The notes beneath the pieces are model-generated. The model was not told the DNA's origin, did no database searches, and saw only the letters and a list, made by a program, of their open reading frames with translations. Source: Pseudomonas fluorescens (GTDB taxonomy: Bacteria; Pseudomonadota; Gammaproteobacteria; Pseudomonadales; Pseudomonadaceae). From it: a DNA stretch of 64,000 nt. The first letter of the stretch is position 1. Every line of letters starts with the position of its first letter. Position numbers and translations under genes: made by a program. This document shows positions 20,416 to 29,707 of this stretch, piece after piece. The stretch lies in the NCBI RefSeq assembly GCF_902498185.1, contig NZ_CABVIX010000007.1, positions 184,561-248,560 on the forward strand, read 5' to 3'.

Positions 20416-20476
20416 TGAGTCAGGTCAGCGAGCGGGGGAGAGGAATGCCCCGGCCGTGGATGGCCGGGGCGGGAAG

Positions 20477-22519
20477 TTACTTGATGCGCTGGCCTGGCTT
20501 GGCGCCGCTGTCCGGGCTCAGCAGGTAGATCTCTTCACCCCCGGGCCCTGCGGCCATGACCATGCCTTCGGACACGCCAAAACGCATTTTACGCGGCTTC
20601 AGGTTGGCCACCATCATGGTCAGGCGACCCTCAAGCTGGGACGGCTCCGGGTAGGCAGACTTGATGCCGGAGAACACGTTGCGCTGCTCGTCGCCGATGT
20701 CCAGGGTCAGGCGCAGCAGTTTGTCGGCACCTTCCACGGCCTCGGCCTTGACGATCAGGGCGACGCGCAGGTCAACTGCGGCAAAGGTATCGAACTCGAT
20801 TTCGGCCGACAGCGGATCCTTGGCCAGCTCGCCGTTGCCTGCCGGGGCAGTGTCGCCTTGGGCCGCGGCCAGGTCTTCCTTGCTGGCTGCGACCATGGCC
20901 TCGACCTTGGCAGGCTCTATGCGGCTCATCAGCGCCTTGAAGGGGTTCAGCTTGTGGTTCTCGAGACTGCTCAGGTGATCGGTCCAGGTCAGCGGCGCGA
21001 CGTTGAGGAACGCCTCGGCATCGGCAGCCAGCAGTGGCAGCACCGGCTTGAGGAAGATCACCAGTTGGCGGAACAGGTTGACGCCCTGGGCGCAGATGGC
21101 CTGAACCTCATCCTGCTTGCCTTCCTGTTTGGCCAGCGACCACGGTGCCTTGTCGGCGATCCAGGCGTTGGCACGGTCGGCCAGGCCCATGATCTCGCGC
21201 ATGGCGCGGGCAAAGTCGCGAACCTCGTAGGCCTCGGCGATGGATGGAGCGGCAGCGAGGAAGGCCTCGGTAAGCTCGGGCGCTGCGTCGCCTTCGACCA
21301 TCACGCCATCATTGCCCTTGTGGATGAAGCCCGCACAGCGGCTGGCGATGTTGACCACTTTGCCGACCAGGTCGGAATTGACCTTCTGCACGAAGTCGTC
21401 CAGGTTCAGGTCCAGGTCATCGACGCCTCGGCCCAGCTTGGCCGCGTAGTAGTAGCGCAGGTACTCGGGCTGCAGGTGGTCGAGGTAGGTGCGGGCCTTG
21501 ATGAAGGTGCCGCGCGACTTGGACATCTTGGCGCCGTTGACGGTCAGGTAGCCGTGTACGTTGATTGCGGTCGGCTTGCGGAAACCCGCACCTTCGAGCA
21601 TCGCTGGCCAGAACAGGGCGTGGAAGTTGACGATGTCCTTGCCGATGAAATGGTACAGCTCGGCCTTGGAGTCCTTGTTCCAGAATGCGTCGAAATCAAG
21701 CTCAGGGCGACGGTCGCAGAGATTCTTGAAGCTGGCCATGTAGCCGATCGGCGCGTCCAGCCACACATAGAAGTACTTGCCCGGCGCATCGGGGATCTCG
21801 AACCCGAAGTATGGCGCGTCGCGCGAAATGTCCCACTCTTGCAGACCCGAATCAAGCCATTCGGCGAGCTTGTTGGCGACCGCGTCCTGCAGGGTGCCGC
21901 TGCGGGTCCACTCCTGCAGCATCGCCTGGAAGTCAGGCAGCTTGAAGAAGAAGTGCTGGGAGTCGCGCAGCACCGGAGTAGCCCCGGAAATCGCCGACTT
22001 GGGATTGTTCAGCTCGGTCGGCTCATAGGTGGCGCCGCATTTTTCGCAGTTGTCGCCATACTGGTCGTCCGCCGCGCACTTGGGGCAGGTGCCCTTGATG
22101 AAGCGGTCGGCCAGGAACATCTTCTTGTCCGGGTCGAAGTACTGGGTCACCGAACGGGTGGCGATATGGCCGGCGTCTCGCAGCTTCAGGTAGATGAGGC
22201 TGGACAGCTCGCGGTTTTCTTCGGCGTGGGTCGAGTGGAAATTGTCGAAGTCGACCAGGAAGTCGGCGAAGTCGCCGCTGTGCTCGGTCTGCACGTTGGC
22301 GATCAGCTGCTCGGGCGTGATGCCTTCCTTCTCGGCGCGCAGCATGATGGCCGAACCGTGGGCGTCGTCGGCGCAGACATAGATGCACTGGTTGCCGCGC
22401 AGCTTCTGGAAGCGTACCCACATGTCAGTCTGGATGTACTCGAGCATATGGCCCAGGTGGATGGAACCATTGGCATAGGGCAGGGCGCTGGTGACGAGAA
22501 TCTGACGGGGCTCGGACAT
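20477..22519 (-). CDS. metG: Methionyl-tRNA synthetase
   Basis: Charges tRNA(Met). ATG 22517-22519 gives 680 residues. HIGH-type motif in [15 protein letters not shown], a zinc knuckle with CPKC and CEKC pairs (about residues 145-165), KMSKS loop ([10 protein letters not shown]), anticodon-binding helical domain, and a C-terminal EMAP-type tRNA-binding domain ([23 protein letters not shown]) for dimerisation. A longer upstream start would add 17 residues that do not match the family. Divergent from apbC. Confidence 0.98.
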   Translation of the reverse strand: MSEPRQILVTSALPYANGSIHLGHMLEYIQTDMWVRFQKLRGNQCIYVCADDAHGSAIMLRAEKEGITPEQLIANVQTEHSGDFADFLVDFDNFHSTHAEENRELSSLIYLKLRDAGHIATRSVTQYFDPDKKMFLADRFIKGTCPKCAADDQYGDNCEKCGATYEPTELNNPKSAISGATPVLRDSQHFFFKLPDFQAMLQEWTRSGTLQDAVANKLAEWLDSGLQEWDISRDAPYFGFEIPDAPGKYFYVWLDAPIGYMASFKNLCDRRPELDFDAFWNKDSKAELYHFIGKDIVNFHALFWPAMLEGAGFRKPTAINVHGYLTVNGAKMSKSRGTFIKARTYLDHLQPEYLRYYYAAKLGRGVDDLDLNLDDFVQKVNSDLVGKVVNIASRCAGFIHKGNDGVMVEGDAAPELTEAFLAAAPSIAEAYEVRDFARAMREIMGLADRANAWIADKAPWSLAKQEGKQDEVQAICAQGVNLFRQLVIFLKPVLPLLAADAEAFLNVAPLTWTDHLSSLENHKLNPFKALMSRIEPAKVEAMVAASKEDLAAAQGDTAPAGNGELAKDPLSAEIEFDTFAAVDLRVALIVKAEAVEGADKLLRLTLDIGDEQRNVFSGIKSAYPEPSQLEGRLTMMVANLKPRKMRFGVSEGMVMAAGPGGEEIYLLSPDSGAKPGQRIK

Positions 22520-22676
22520 GTTGGCTCGGCTATCTTCGGCTACTTGGGTGATGAAAGGGTGATCGGCCACTATAAAGGCCCAGGCGATTTATTTCACCCC
22601 ATGCACGCATCTGCTGACGGTTGACGGGTTAGCATAGGCACCTGTTTTCCACTCAGCCTTCACATCGGGAGCCTCC

Positions 22677-23771
22677 ATGAGTGCCGTCACGCGTGCCGCC
22701 GTCGAAGCCGTGCTTCGCCTGTACAACGACCCTTACCTGAACCTGGACCCGGTCAGCGCCGGTTGCGTCCAGGCCATCGATATCCAGGGCGGGCAGGTCA
22801 ATGTGCGCCTGCAGCTGGGCTATGCCGCGGGCCTGTTCAGCAATGGCTGGGCCCAGGTATTGCAAACGGCCATCGAAGGAATCGAAGGCGTTGCCGGCGC
22901 CCGCGTCGAGATCACCACGGTGATCGCCGCGCACAAGGCCCAGGCCCAGGTGCCCGGCCTGGCCAACGTCAAGAACATCATTGCCGTGGCCTCGGGCAAA
23001 GGCGGCGTCGGCAAGTCGACCACCGCTGCCAATCTGGCGCTGGCGCTGGCGCGGGAGGGGGCCCGGGTGGGCATTCTCGACGCCGACATCTATGGCCCGA
23101 GCCAAGGGGTGATGTTTGGTATCGCCGAGGGTACCCGGCCGCAGATCCGCGAGCAGAAGTGGTTCGTGCCAATCAAGGCCCATGGTGTCGAAGTCATGTC
23201 GATGGCGTTTCTGACCGACGACAACACGCCGATGGTGTGGCGTGGTCCGATGGTGTCCGGCGCCTTGCTGCAGCTGGTTACCCAGACTGCCTGGGATGAC
23301 CTTGATTACCTGGTCATCGACATGCCGCCGGGTACGGGCGACATTCAGCTGACGCTGGCGCAGAAGGTGCCGGTGGCAGGTTCGGTGATCGTCACCACGC
23401 CTCAGGACCTGGCGCTGCTGGATGCCAAGAAGGGTGTGGAGATGTTCCGCAAGGTCAACATTCCGGTGCTGGGCGTGGTCGAGAACATGGCAGTGCACAT
23501 CTGCTCGAACTGCGGCCATGCCGAGCACTTGTTCGGTGAGGGCGGCGGCGAGAAGCTGGCCACGCAATACGGTGTCGAGCTGCTGGCCTCGTTGCCGTTG
23601 TCGATGCTGATCCGCGAACAGGCCGACAGTGGCAAGCCCACCGCGATCGCCGAGCCGGAAAGCCAGATTGCCATGGTGTATCAGGAACTGGCGCGTCAGG
23701 TCGGTGCGCGTATTGTGCTTCAGGAAGCTGCCGCGCCCGCCATGCCAAGCATCACCATCAGCGAGGACTGA
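22677..23771 (+). CDS. apbC: Iron-sulfur cluster carrier protein ApbC (Mrp)
   Basis: P-loop NTPase that binds and transfers [4Fe-4S] clusters; 364 residues. An N-terminal DUF59/MIP18-like domain (about residues 1-90) is followed by the deviant Walker A ASGKGGVGKSTT, DADIYGPSQG, LVIDMPPGTGD, and the cluster-binding CxxC in ICSNCGHAEHLFG. The divergent metG/apbC arrangement is common in proteobacteria. Ends at a bidirectional terminator. Confidence 0.96.
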   Translation: MSAVTRAAVEAVLRLYNDPYLNLDPVSAGCVQAIDIQGGQVNVRLQLGYAAGLFSNGWAQVLQTAIEGIEGVAGARVEITTVIAAHKAQAQVPGLANVKNIIAVASGKGGVGKSTTAANLALALAREGARVGILDADIYGPSQGVMFGIAEGTRPQIREQKWFVPIKAHGVEVMSMAFLTDDNTPMVWRGPMVSGALLQLVTQTAWDDLDYLVIDMPPGTGDIQLTLAQKVPVAGSVIVTTPQDLALLDAKKGVEMFRKVNIPVLGVVENMAVHICSNCGHAEHLFGEGGGEKLATQYGVELLASLPLSMLIREQADSGKPTAIAEPESQIAMVYQELARQVGARIVLQEAAAPAMPSITISED

Positions 23772-23796
23772 AAGCCCCGCACGGACGAGCAGGCAT

Positions 23797-23826
23797 AAAA
23801 AAACCCGCCAATTGGCGGGTTTTTTC
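23797..23826. terminator. Bidirectional terminator between apbC and the cold-shock gene
   Basis: A perfect palindrome ACCCGCCAATTGGCGGGT (23803-23820) is flanked by A7 on the left and T6 on the right, so it terminates both converging genes. Confidence 0.93.
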
Positions 23827-23840
23827 AGCTAGCGGCTAAA

Positions 23841-24050
23841 TCAGCCCAGCTGCACTTCTTCAGCCTGCATGCCTTTTTGGCCGCGGGTAGCGACGAAGGT
23901 AACAGCCTGGCCTTCTTTCAAGGTCTTGAAGCCGTCAGCCTGGATGGCTTTGAAGTGTACGAACAGGTCGTCACCGGATTGTGGGGTGATGAAGCCGTAG
24001 CCTTTTTCATCGTTGAACCACTTGACGGTGCCGTTTTGACGATTGGACAT
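23841..24050 (-). CDS. Cold-shock-domain protein (CspA family)
   Basis: Single OB-fold RNA/ssDNA chaperone of 69 residues with RNP1 KGYGFI and RNP2 LFVHF intact. The ATG is preceded by AGGAGACTCACC. Several paralogues are typical in Pseudomonas, and this sequence alone does not say which is cold induced. Confidence 0.95.
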   Translation of the reverse strand: MSNRQNGTVKWFNDEKGYGFITPQSGDDLFVHFKAIQADGFKTLKEGQAVTFVATRGQKGMQAEEVQLG

Positions 24051-24393
24051 GGTGAGTCTCCTTGGACTGAGTTAACTACGGCGCAGGAAATGCCCTGGCC
24101 GAGACTGAGTGCAAAGAGCAGGAAAATTCGAGGATGGGCGATCGGAATCTTGCATCTGACAGATATTCTCGGTGACACGTGCAGCACAGTGACGACACCT
24201 TACCCCACTTTCCAGAACCTGCCAATGGCCAGCGAGCGCTTTGCACGAAATCGGACTGGCGGCTACCGGTGAGCCGGCAGGCCCCGTCAGCCGTGGACTT
24301 GAAGACACCGCCCGGCGATGGAACTTTATAGCGGGAGCCGAGCCCGGTAAGATGCCGCATCTTTTTTCATCCCGCTATTTCAGGACACCCGCC
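24051..24393. other. Leader/promoter region between the cold-shock gene and dcd
   Basis: A 343-bp divergent gap. The minus-strand part is long enough for the extended 5' untranslated leader usual in cold-shock genes; the right part must hold the dcd promoter. No convincing gene or operator was recognised. Confidence 0.5.
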
Positions 24394-24960
24394 ATGAGCA
24401 TCAAATCGGACAAGTGGATTCGCCGCATGGCGCAGGAACACGGCATGATCGAGCCGTTCGTCGAGCGCCAGGTACGTGGCGACAGCGACAGCCGGGTTAT
24501 TTCCTTCGGCGTGTCCAGCTACGGCTACGATGTGCGCTGCGCCGACGAGTTCAAGGTGTTCACCAACATCAACTCGGCTACCGTCGACCCGAAGAACTTC
24601 GATGCCGGCAGCTTTGTCGACGTGAAGAGCGACGTGTGCATCATCCCGCCAAACTCCTTCGCCCTCGCCAGGACCGTCGAGTACTTCCGCATTCCGCGCA
24701 ATGTGCTGACCATCTGCCTGGGCAAGAGCACCTATGCCCGATGTGGCATCATCGTCAACGTCACGCCGCTGGAACCGGAGTGGGAAGGCCATGTGACCCT
24801 GGAGTTCTCCAATACCACCACGCTGCCAGCGAAGATCTATGCCAATGAAGGCGTGGCCCAGATGCTGTTCCTGGAGTCCGACGAGGAGTGTGAAGTTTCC
24901 TATAAGGACCGTGGCGGCAAGTACCAAGGGCAACGAGGCGTAACCTTGCCGCGGACCTGA
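24394..24960 (+). CDS. dcd: dCTP deaminase
   Basis: Deaminates dCTP to dUTP, the main route to thymidylate in many Gram-negative bacteria. ATG 24394 gives 188 residues, the normal trimeric enzyme length. Motifs include [46 protein letters not shown] (catalytic Glu) and the C-terminal [13 protein letters not shown]. Upstream in-frame codons do not resemble the family. Confidence 0.97.
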   Translation: MSIKSDKWIRRMAQEHGMIEPFVERQVRGDSDSRVISFGVSSYGYDVRCADEFKVFTNINSATVDPKNFDAGSFVDVKSDVCIIPPNSFALARTVEYFRIPRNVLTICLGKSTYARCGIIVNVTPLEPEWEGHVTLEFSNTTTLPAKIYANEGVAQMLFLESDEECEVSYKDRGGKYQGQRGVTLPRT

Positions 24961-25056
24961 ATCGACGAAGCGCGGGAATTAGTTTCCTCATTGGCACTCC
25001 AACAGGGTGTATGCCGGCACGCATGACGCGTGCCATTCAATGCCCAGGAGCAGCCT

Positions 25057-25284
25057 ATGAAACTCGATCCCCTCATCAGCGCCAAGCTCGCCGTGCTGCA
25101 GCCCAATCATATAGGGATGCTGGCATGGACGCTTCTGGCGCACCCGCAGGTATCGCTGCACGCAGGGGGTGTCCCCGGTCAGCCCGGTCCGGATACTCCT
25201 CAACCCGCGCAGCCCGGGGAAACTCCGCCGGAGCCCGGAGAGCCGACCTTGCCGGATGAGCCACCCCCGGCACCTGTGGCGTGA
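25057..25284 (+). CDS. Hypothetical small proline-rich protein
   Basis: A 75-residue frame with AGGAGC eight bases before ATG. The N-terminal half (MKLDPLISAKLAVLQPNHI) resembles a short soluble helix; the C-terminal 40 residues are built of P/G/E repeats (PGQPGPDTPQPAQPGE). No family recognised. It stops exactly where the convergent pdeM ends (25284/25285). The good ribosome site supports a real gene; composition alone would not. Confidence 0.5.
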   Translation: MKLDPLISAKLAVLQPNHIGMLAWTLLAHPQVSLHAGGVPGQPGPDTPQPAQPGETPPEPGEPTLPDEPPPAPVA

Positions 25285-25944
25285 TCACCCGCGCACGCGC
25301 CACACCTTGCCGGCACCCGCCAGATACAAGCGGGTCCCGGGGGAGGGGTCGACGTTCCAGCCCCCGGTAAACTCACCGAATGCCGGTAACAGGCTCACCC
25401 GCTCGTCCAGCACGTAACAAGGCAGGCGCAGCCGTTGCCGTGCTCGACCGCGCAGTATATGCACCGGATGCACATGCCCGGCCAGCACCGGATGCGTTGC
25501 ATGCGGCTCCGGCTCATGCTGCAGGGCGAATGGTCCCATCATCAACGGCTCATCCACTATTTCCATTGCCAGGCTTGCGGGCGGATCGCCCGCATGGCGA
25601 TCGTGATTGCCTCGAATCAGCACGATCCGCAAATCAGCATGCCCCTCGCGCCAGCATTGCAAGCGCCTCATGGTGGCTGGAGCCCGAGCGGTCCGGGCAT
25701 GCAGAAAGTCGCCAAGCACGATCAACTGCTCGCTGGGGTAGGCGGCCAGCAGTGCATCAAGCCGGGCAAGGGTCGCTTCAGTGGTGCCGCGGGGCACCGG
25801 CTGATGCAATGCCCGGTAACTGGCCGCCTTGCCGATGTGCACGTCCGCCAGCAGGAGCGCTCTGTGCGATGGCCAATAGATTCCATGATCACCCAGCAGC
25901 CAGAGGGTTTCGCCGCAGTGCTCCACGGCCAGGTAGTCGTCCAT
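25285..25944 (-). CDS. pdeM: Ligase-associated metallophosphoesterase PdeM
   Basis: Calcineurin-like binuclear metallo-enzyme of 219 residues, part of the helicase/ligase/exonuclease repair cassette. Metal motifs in order: ADVHIGK (D-x-H), VLGDFLH (GD), RGNHD, and GHVHP. Related bacterial MPE proteins are Mn-dependent DNA endo/phosphodiesterases. The start abuts the helicase stop with no gap (25944/25945), so the two are translationally coupled. Confidence 0.9.
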   Translation of the reverse strand: MDDYLAVEHCGETLWLLGDHGIYWPSHRALLLADVHIGKAASYRALHQPVPRGTTEATLARLDALLAAYPSEQLIVLGDFLHARTARAPATMRRLQCWREGHADLRIVLIRGNHDRHAGDPPASLAMEIVDEPLMMGPFALQHEPEPHATHPVLAGHVHPVHILRGRARQRLRLPCYVLDERVSLLPAFGEFTGGWNVDPSPGTRLYLAGAGKVWRVRG

Positions 25945-28416
25945 CTACAGTCCTCTGCTCGCGGCTTTTTCCAGGTCAGCCACCATCCGCGCGATGCGGT
26001 CGGCCAATTTCTCGGTGGTCAGTGTTTCGCGCATGCCCTCGACCAGCAGGGCAAACGCCAGCGGCCCGGGCCTGCGCAGGGATCGCAGGTCGAGCCGCAG
26101 CGCGCCCAGTTTGTGGAGCTGTGCCTGCAGCCGCTCGATTTCCAGTTCTTCACGCATGACTTCGTCACGCGCCTGCCCTAGCAGCAGGTTATCCGAGTCG
26201 TGTTTACGGAAGACTTCATAGAACAACCCACTCGATGCCTGGATCTGCCGCATGCTCTTCTGCGCCGCCGGGTACCCGCCGAACACCAGCCCGGAAATCT
26301 GCGCAATCTCGCGAAATCGGCGCAGGGCCATTTCACCAGCGTTCAGACTGGCCAGCACATCCTCCAGCAGGTTGTCCGGATCCAGGGCTGCGGGCAGGTG
26401 ATTGGCCCAATCCACCTCGCTGGGACTGAGCAGTTCGAAGCCGTAGTCATTGACCGCGATTGAAACGCTGAGCGGTTGATGGCGGCTCACACGCCAGGCG
26501 ATCAGATTGGCGAGTCCCAGGTTGGCCATGCGCCCGGCGAATGGATAAAGAAACAGATGCGATCCCTGGCGGGTACTCAGGGTTTCAGCCAGCAGGCTCG
26601 TCTGGGTCGGCAGTGCCGACCACTCGGCCTGCAGGCTCAGCAGAGGACGCACCGCGCGCAGTTCCGGGCCTTCGAAGCGGCCGTGGGCGGCAGCGTCCAG
26701 TTGCTCGACCAAGGCGTCGGCCAGCTCGCTGGACAGCGGCATGCGCCCGCCATTCCAGCGCGCCACCGCCGCCTTGCGGGCGGTACTGCGGCGCACATAC
26801 GCCGTCATGTTCTCGACCCGCACCAACTCCAGCACCCGGCCTGCGAATACCAGGGTATCCCCTGGACGCAAACGTGAAATGAACGCTTCCTCGACACTGC
26901 CCAGCGTCTTGCCGCCCCCGCCCTTGCTCCAGTACTTCAGCTGGATGCTGGCGTCGCTGACGATGGTGCCAATGCCCATGCGATGACGCCGTGCCAGACG
27001 CTCGCTGGCCACCCGCCAGACTCCGTCGGGGTGCGCCTCGACGCGTTGATAGTCTGGGTAAGCGGTGAGTGAACTACCGCCGTGGCAGACAAAATCCAGC
27101 GCCCACTGCCACTGGCTGTCGCGCAGGTCCCGGAAGGCCCAGGTGGCACGTACCTCCGCCAGCAGCTCATCCGGACGGAAACCCGCCCCCAGTGCCATGC
27201 TCACCAGATGCTGCACCAGCACATCCATGCTCAACTGCGGTGAGCGGCGCGCTTCGATGTGACCGGCGGCCAGCGCATGACGAGCTGCCGCCGCCTCGAC
27301 CAGCTCCAGGCTGTGAGTGGGCACCAGGGTGATACGTGAAGGGCGGCCGGGGGCGTGGCCCGAGCGACCGGCGCGCTGCATCAGGCGGGCGATACCCTTT
27401 GCCGAGCCGACCTGCAGTACCCGCTCCACGGGGAGGAAGTCCACGCCCAGGTCGAGGCTTGAGGTACAGATCACCGCTTTCAAGGCGCCTTCCTTGAGGC
27501 TGCGCTCGACCCAGTCACGGGTGTGGCGTGCCAGCGAGGCATGGTGCAGGGCGATCAAGCCCGCCCAGTCTGGCCGGGCATCGAGCAGCGCCTGGTACCA
27601 CACCTCGGCCTGGGCACGGGTGTTGGTGAATACCAGGCAACTCTGGCTGTCATCGATCTGCTCGCGGACCTGATCGAGCATCTTCAGGCCCATGTGGCCG
27701 GCCCACGGGAATCGCTCGATCGCGGCGGGCAGCAAGGTGTCGACGACGATGCGCTTGTCCTGACGGCCTTCGACCAACTCGCCACCTGCGGGCAGCAGCA
27801 CCTCAAGGGCATGGGTCAGGTTGCCCAGCGTTGCTGAAAGGCCCCATACCACCAGGCCCGGATGCCAGCGCCGCAGCCGAGCCAGGGCCAGTTGCAGCTG
27901 CACGCCGCGCTTGTTGCCGAGCAGCTCGTGCCATTCGTCCACCACGACCATGCGCAGGCTGGAAAAATCGCTGATAGCGTTTTCTCGGGTCAGCAGCAGG
28001 GTCAGGCTTTCCGGCGTGGTGATCAGTGCGCTGGGCAGGCGCCTGGCCTGGCGTGCGCGCTCGGCGCTGCCGGTGTCGCCGCTGCGTACGCCAATGCTCC
28101 AGGGCAGACCCAGCTCATCCACTGGTGCCTGAAGGGCCCGGGCGGTGTCGGCGGCCAGTGCGCGCATCGGTGTGATCCACAATACCTGCAGCGGCGCGGG
28201 CGGTGGCGGACGCTTGCCCGTGACAGGCGGCGCTGGCCGGGCCAGCGCACGCAAGGCCGCAAGCCAGACCGCGTAGGTCTTTCCCGCGCCGGTGCTGGCG
28301 TGCAGCATGCCCGACTCGCCCCGGCCCACGGCTGCCCAGACGCGGCGCTGGAAGGCGAAGGGCGTCCAGCCACGCGTGGCGAACCAGGAACCTGCAAGTT
28401 CAGGGGGTGAGGGCAT
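25945..28416 (-). CDS. Ligase-associated DEXH-box helicase (Lhr-Core type)
   Basis: ATP-dependent 3'-5' DNA helicase of the Lhr-Core family, 823 residues from ATG 28414-28416 (a GTG four codons upstream is possible). Motif [10 protein letters not shown] near residue 42, motif II VVDEWHE, motif III SATLGN, motif [12 protein letters not shown] and [11 protein letters not shown], motif [10 protein letters not shown]. The winged-helix and Lhr-specific beta-barrel domains follow. The P. putida relative belongs to a cluster with MPE, ligase and nuclease studied as a DNA repair set. Confidence 0.93.
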   Translation of the reverse strand: MPSPPELAGSWFATRGWTPFAFQRRVWAAVGRGESGMLHASTGAGKTYAVWLAALRALARPAPPVTGKRPPPPAPLQVLWITPMRALAADTARALQAPVDELGLPWSIGVRSGDTGSAERARQARRLPSALITTPESLTLLLTRENAISDFSSLRMVVVDEWHELLGNKRGVQLQLALARLRRWHPGLVVWGLSATLGNLTHALEVLLPAGGELVEGRQDKRIVVDTLLPAAIERFPWAGHMGLKMLDQVREQIDDSQSCLVFTNTRAQAEVWYQALLDARPDWAGLIALHHASLARHTRDWVERSLKEGALKAVICTSSLDLGVDFLPVERVLQVGSAKGIARLMQRAGRSGHAPGRPSRITLVPTHSLELVEAAAARHALAAGHIEARRSPQLSMDVLVQHLVSMALGAGFRPDELLAEVRATWAFRDLRDSQWQWALDFVCHGGSSLTAYPDYQRVEAHPDGVWRVASERLARRHRMGIGTIVSDASIQLKYWSKGGGGKTLGSVEEAFISRLRPGDTLVFAGRVLELVRVENMTAYVRRSTARKAAVARWNGGRMPLSSELADALVEQLDAAAHGRFEGPELRAVRPLLSLQAEWSALPTQTSLLAETLSTRQGSHLFLYPFAGRMANLGLANLIAWRVSRHQPLSVSIAVNDYGFELLSPSEVDWANHLPAALDPDNLLEDVLASLNAGEMALRRFREIAQISGLVFGGYPAAQKSMRQIQASSGLFYEVFRKHDSDNLLLGQARDEVMREELEIERLQAQLHKLGALRLDLRSLRRPGPLAFALLVEGMRETLTTEKLADRIARMVADLEKAASRGL

Positions 28417-28494
28417 GCATTCGGCCACGGCGTGAAGGGTGTGTCTTCACAGACCTCTGGCCGCGCGCATTAGTTTTACCGGGCTCGCGGTGAC

Positions 28495-29610
28495 TCAGGG
28501 CGCCAGCAGGTAGCCGCTGCGGCAGACCTGCTCGCCTGCGACATGGGCGATGATCATGCCCGCCGTGGCCATGCGCCGCGCCGTGCGGGCGTACATCAAC
28601 CCGGCCTGGCCGTTGCGCAGCGGGGTGACCTGGTCGCTCAGGGGGTCGATGACCTCGGCGATCAGCTCGCCCGCCTGCAGGTATTGCCCAGGCTGTGCAT
28701 GGAACACCAGCAGCCCGCCCAGCGGCGCCGCCACCAGCTCTACCGCCGCGAGCGGGGTGGCGGGATAGGGCAGCCGGGGCGGGGGCGCGACCTCGCCTTC
28801 GATCACCCCCTGGTGCGTGAGGTAGTCGAGGATTGCCTGGCAGTCGCCGCTCGCCAGTTCATGGCTGACATCGCCTTGGCCACGCAGCTCGACGGTCACT
28901 GAAACGCTGCCCAATGGAATCGGAAAACGCTTGGCGAAGCGTTGCTGCAACTGCCACCAGACCAACGTGAAACACTCGTCGAAGGACTGCCCACCGGAGT
29001 CGGTGGCGAGCAAGCTCGCCTGGGCGCCAAGATAGCGGGCCAGCGGTTCGACCCGCGGCCAGGCTTCGGGCGTGGTGTAGAGGTGCTCGACCGCCTCGTA
29101 GTCGCAATGCAGGTCGAGTACCAGATCGGCCTCGCATGCCAGGCGTTGCAAGGTCAGACGCAGAGATTGCAGCGGCGTGCGCGCGGTGTGGGCGTCGAGC
29201 GCGTGGCGCAGGCTTTCGCGGATCAGCGTGACATTGTGGGCCGGGTCCTGGTTGAGGTGCGTCTCGACCTGGTCGCCGATGCTGTCGCTCAGGTCGACGA
29301 AGTGACGGTTGAAGTTCTCGCCGCTCTGCAGCTCGAAACGCCCCAGCGGTGCGTCCAGCAGTACCTGTTCGAGTCCCACCGGGTTGGCGATCGGCACCAG
29401 CACGACCTCGCCTTGCAGGCGGCCTTGGCGCTCGAGCTCGGCCAGGCGCTGCTTGAGGTGCCAGGCCACCAGCATCCCGGGCAGTTCGTCGGCATGCAGC
29501 GAAGCCTGGATATAGACCTTGCGGCTACCCTGTGGGCCGAAATGGAAGCTGTGAACCTGGCGGGCGATGCCAGGGACGGGCGTGAGCAGTGCGTGAGTCG
29601 AATGGTGCAT
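28495..29610 (-). CDS. M14-family succinylglutamate desuccinylase/aspartoacylase-like hydrolase
   Basis: Zinc amidohydrolase-type protein, 371 residues from ATG 29608-29610. Zinc ligands are expected in SLHADELPG (HxxE) and LDLHCD; VTVELRGQGD carries the candidate catalytic Glu. The C-terminal 80 residues form the beta-rich domain of this family (PLGGLLVFHAQPGQYLQAGELIAEVIDP). The frame is open a further 411 bp upstream but there it is antisense-like sequence inside the ligase gene. Substrate unknown; its place inside the repair cassette is odd. Confidence 0.85.
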   Translation of the reverse strand: MHHSTHALLTPVPGIARQVHSFHFGPQGSRKVYIQASLHADELPGMLVAWHLKQRLAELERQGRLQGEVVLVPIANPVGLEQVLLDAPLGRFELQSGENFNRHFVDLSDSIGDQVETHLNQDPAHNVTLIRESLRHALDAHTARTPLQSLRLTLQRLACEADLVLDLHCDYEAVEHLYTTPEAWPRVEPLARYLGAQASLLATDSGGQSFDECFTLVWWQLQQRFAKRFPIPLGSVSVTVELRGQGDVSHELASGDCQAILDYLTHQGVIEGEVAPPPRLPYPATPLAAVELVAAPLGGLLVFHAQPGQYLQAGELIAEVIDPLSDQVTPLRNGQAGLMYARTARRMATAGMIIAHVAGEQVCRSGYLLAP

Positions 29611-29707
29611 GGCAATCCTGGGCGGCGGTGCGGTCCGCTCTGCGGCAACGGGCAAGGGAATATACAAGCATAACCTTGCCGATTGCGCCGCCTCAAACGC
29701 TGAGGAA

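Noticed and set aside
20354..22624. 756-codon plus-strand frame across metG
   Set aside because: Antisense to an intact methionyl-tRNA synthetase with all motifs.
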